Origin: Planctomycetota bacterium
Lineage (GTDB): Bacteria > Planctomycetota > Phycisphaerae > UBA1845
DNA length: 7,449 nucleotides
Direction: 5' to 3'
Assembly: GCA_022563055.1 (NCBI GenBank)
Contig: JADFOB010000057.1
Span: 1-7,449, forward strand
The position numbers were made by a program, and so were the translations under genes. The notes under the pieces were generated by a model that was given only the letters and a program-made list of their open reading frames with translations, had not been told where the DNA came from and did not search any database. Positions 6,960 to 7,449 of the stretch are shown here, one piece after another. Position 1 is the first letter of the stretch, and every line of letters starts with the position of its first letter.

Positions 6960-7262
6960 TGCTCCGTCGCATGTCAACGGATGGACTTTCTCGGTGTGCC
7001 ACTGCTCTTGAGCAGTGCCGGAGGGTACTGTGCTGGTCGTACGAAGAGCACTGCTCAAGAGCAGTGGCACCCAACAGAACCCATGTTTGAGCTGCGTCGA
7101 GGCACCAGTGCGCCTTGACACGCGAAATGATGGATAGGATTCGATCGAGAACCAAACCGCGCAAGCCCTGCCCTGCCTTGGGCTCTCTTGGCACACCGAG
7201 CAGCACTTGCCGCGCACGTCGGCGAAGATAGACTGCACCGTTGTTTCAGGATGGACGAACCG
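6960..7262. other. 303-base gap between the CvpA-like gene and apgM
   Basis: The gap begins after the TAG at 6957-6959 and contains the perfect inverted repeat at 6996-7070. Beyond it, TTGACA (7115-7120) is followed by TAGGAT (7135-7140), but the 14-base spacing is too short for a normal promoter. I see no gene. A long minus-strand open frame crossing the gap is antisense to both flanking genes. Confidence 0.6.
6996..7070. repeat. perfect 23-base inverted repeat with self-palindromic arms
   Basis: Positions 6996-7018 and 7048-7070 are exact reverse complements around a 29-base loop. Each arm is itself a hairpin: CACTGCTC-TT-GAGCAGTG on the left, with AA at the centre on the right. The structure can therefore fold either as one long stem or as two short ones, or as a cruciform. 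It starts 36 bases after the stop of the CvpA-like gene. There is no T-tract, so a classical terminator is not supported. It resembles a dispersed repeat I associate with planctomycetes. Confidence 0.85.
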
Positions 7263-7449
7263 ATGAAGTACGCGATGGTTCTGCCCGATGGTGCCGCCGA
7301 CGAACCGCTTGATCGGTTTGACGGGCGAACACCGTTGGATGTCGCCCAGACACCGCATATGGATGACGTGGCGATGGGCGGGCGGCAGGGATGCATCGTC
7401 ACCGTACCCTACCGATACCTGCCCGCATGCGATGTCGCCACGATGTCAC
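7263..7449 (+). CDS. apgM: cofactor-independent phosphoglycerate mutase, archaeal type (ApgM), N-terminal part
   Basis: The 62 codons visible encode MKYAMVLPDGAADEPLDRFD followed by GRTPLDVAQTPHMD and, at the edge, CDVATMS. This is the N-terminus of ApgM, which interconverts 3- and 2-phosphoglycerate in glycolysis and gluconeogenesis without 2,3-bisphosphoglycerate. It belongs to the alkaline phosphatase superfamily and needs divalent metal. D9 in the PDG motif is a metal ligand by family analogy, and S62 (codon 7446-7448) aligns with the nucleophilic serine that carries the phosphate. The window ends one base later. The start at 7263 is preferred: it gives the family N-terminus and has AGGA 11 bases upstream. 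ATG at 7251 is in frame but its AGG is too close. It is a housekeeping gene, apparently unrelated to the pilus-type genes before it. Confidence 0.9.
   Translation, partial: MKYAMVLPDGAADEPLDRFDGRTPLDVAQTPHMDDVAMGGRQGCIVTVPYRYLPACDVATMS

Noticed and set aside
7115..7140. Promoter TTGACA ... TAGGAT for apgM
   Set aside because: The 14-base spacing is too short and the -10 match is poor.
6438..7358. 306-codon minus-strand frame
   Set aside because: It is antisense to the CvpA-like gene and to apgM, both better supported, and runs through the perfect palindrome; a by-product of high GC content.
1..7449. CRISPR array, tRNA or rRNA gene
   Set aside because: No regularly spaced direct repeats, cloverleaf with a conserved T-loop, or rRNA-like stretches were seen.

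Overview
The window is GC-rich bacterial chromosome, most likely from a planctomycete (Planctomycetota, perhaps a Phycisphaerae-like lineage). This rests on three things. Long intergenic gaps carry short palindromic dispersed repeats of a kind I associate, from memory, with planctomycete genomes. A pilus-type ATPase is paired with a membrane-anchored, catalytically degenerate paralogue. An archaeal-type phosphoglycerate mutase (ApgM) starts at the right end. The assignment is an inference and was not tested by any search.

Layout. Positions 1-1300, minus strand: the N-terminal 433 codons of a membrane sensor with a PilJ/NarX-like input domain between two membrane helices, followed by PAS domains; its output domain lies beyond the left edge. 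Positions 1301-2101: about 800 bases without a convincing gene, holding one copy of a 70-base palindromic element, a nested inverted repeat, and a candidate promoter with an overlapping dyad. Positions 2102-6959, plus strand: three genes in a row. The first is a canonical PilT-family ATPase. The second is a PilB/GspE-like protein with three N-terminal membrane helices and ruined nucleotide-binding motifs. The third is a CvpA-like membrane protein with a long, probably extracytoplasmic, C-terminal region. The second copy of the 70-base element fills the gap between the first two genes. Positions 6960-7262: a gap dominated by a perfect 23-base inverted repeat. Positions 7263-7449: the first 62 codons of apgM, cut one base after the predicted nucleophilic serine.

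How the genes may work together. The PilT-like motor has all the motifs of an active hexameric ATPase. Its neighbour keeps the PilB fold signature and the four zinc-binding cysteines but has lost the Walker A lysine, the Asp-box aspartate and both His-box histidines, and is tethered to the membrane. I infer that the pseudo-ATPase could be a membrane scaffold or regulator for the PilT-like motor, with the CvpA-like protein as a membrane partner. No pilin, PilC-like platform or secretin is visible here, so the set is either a satellite of a type IV pilus encoded elsewhere or a distinct machine. The divergent sensor has an input domain of the type named after the pilus chemoreceptor PilJ, but nothing in the sequence directly ties it to the three-gene set.
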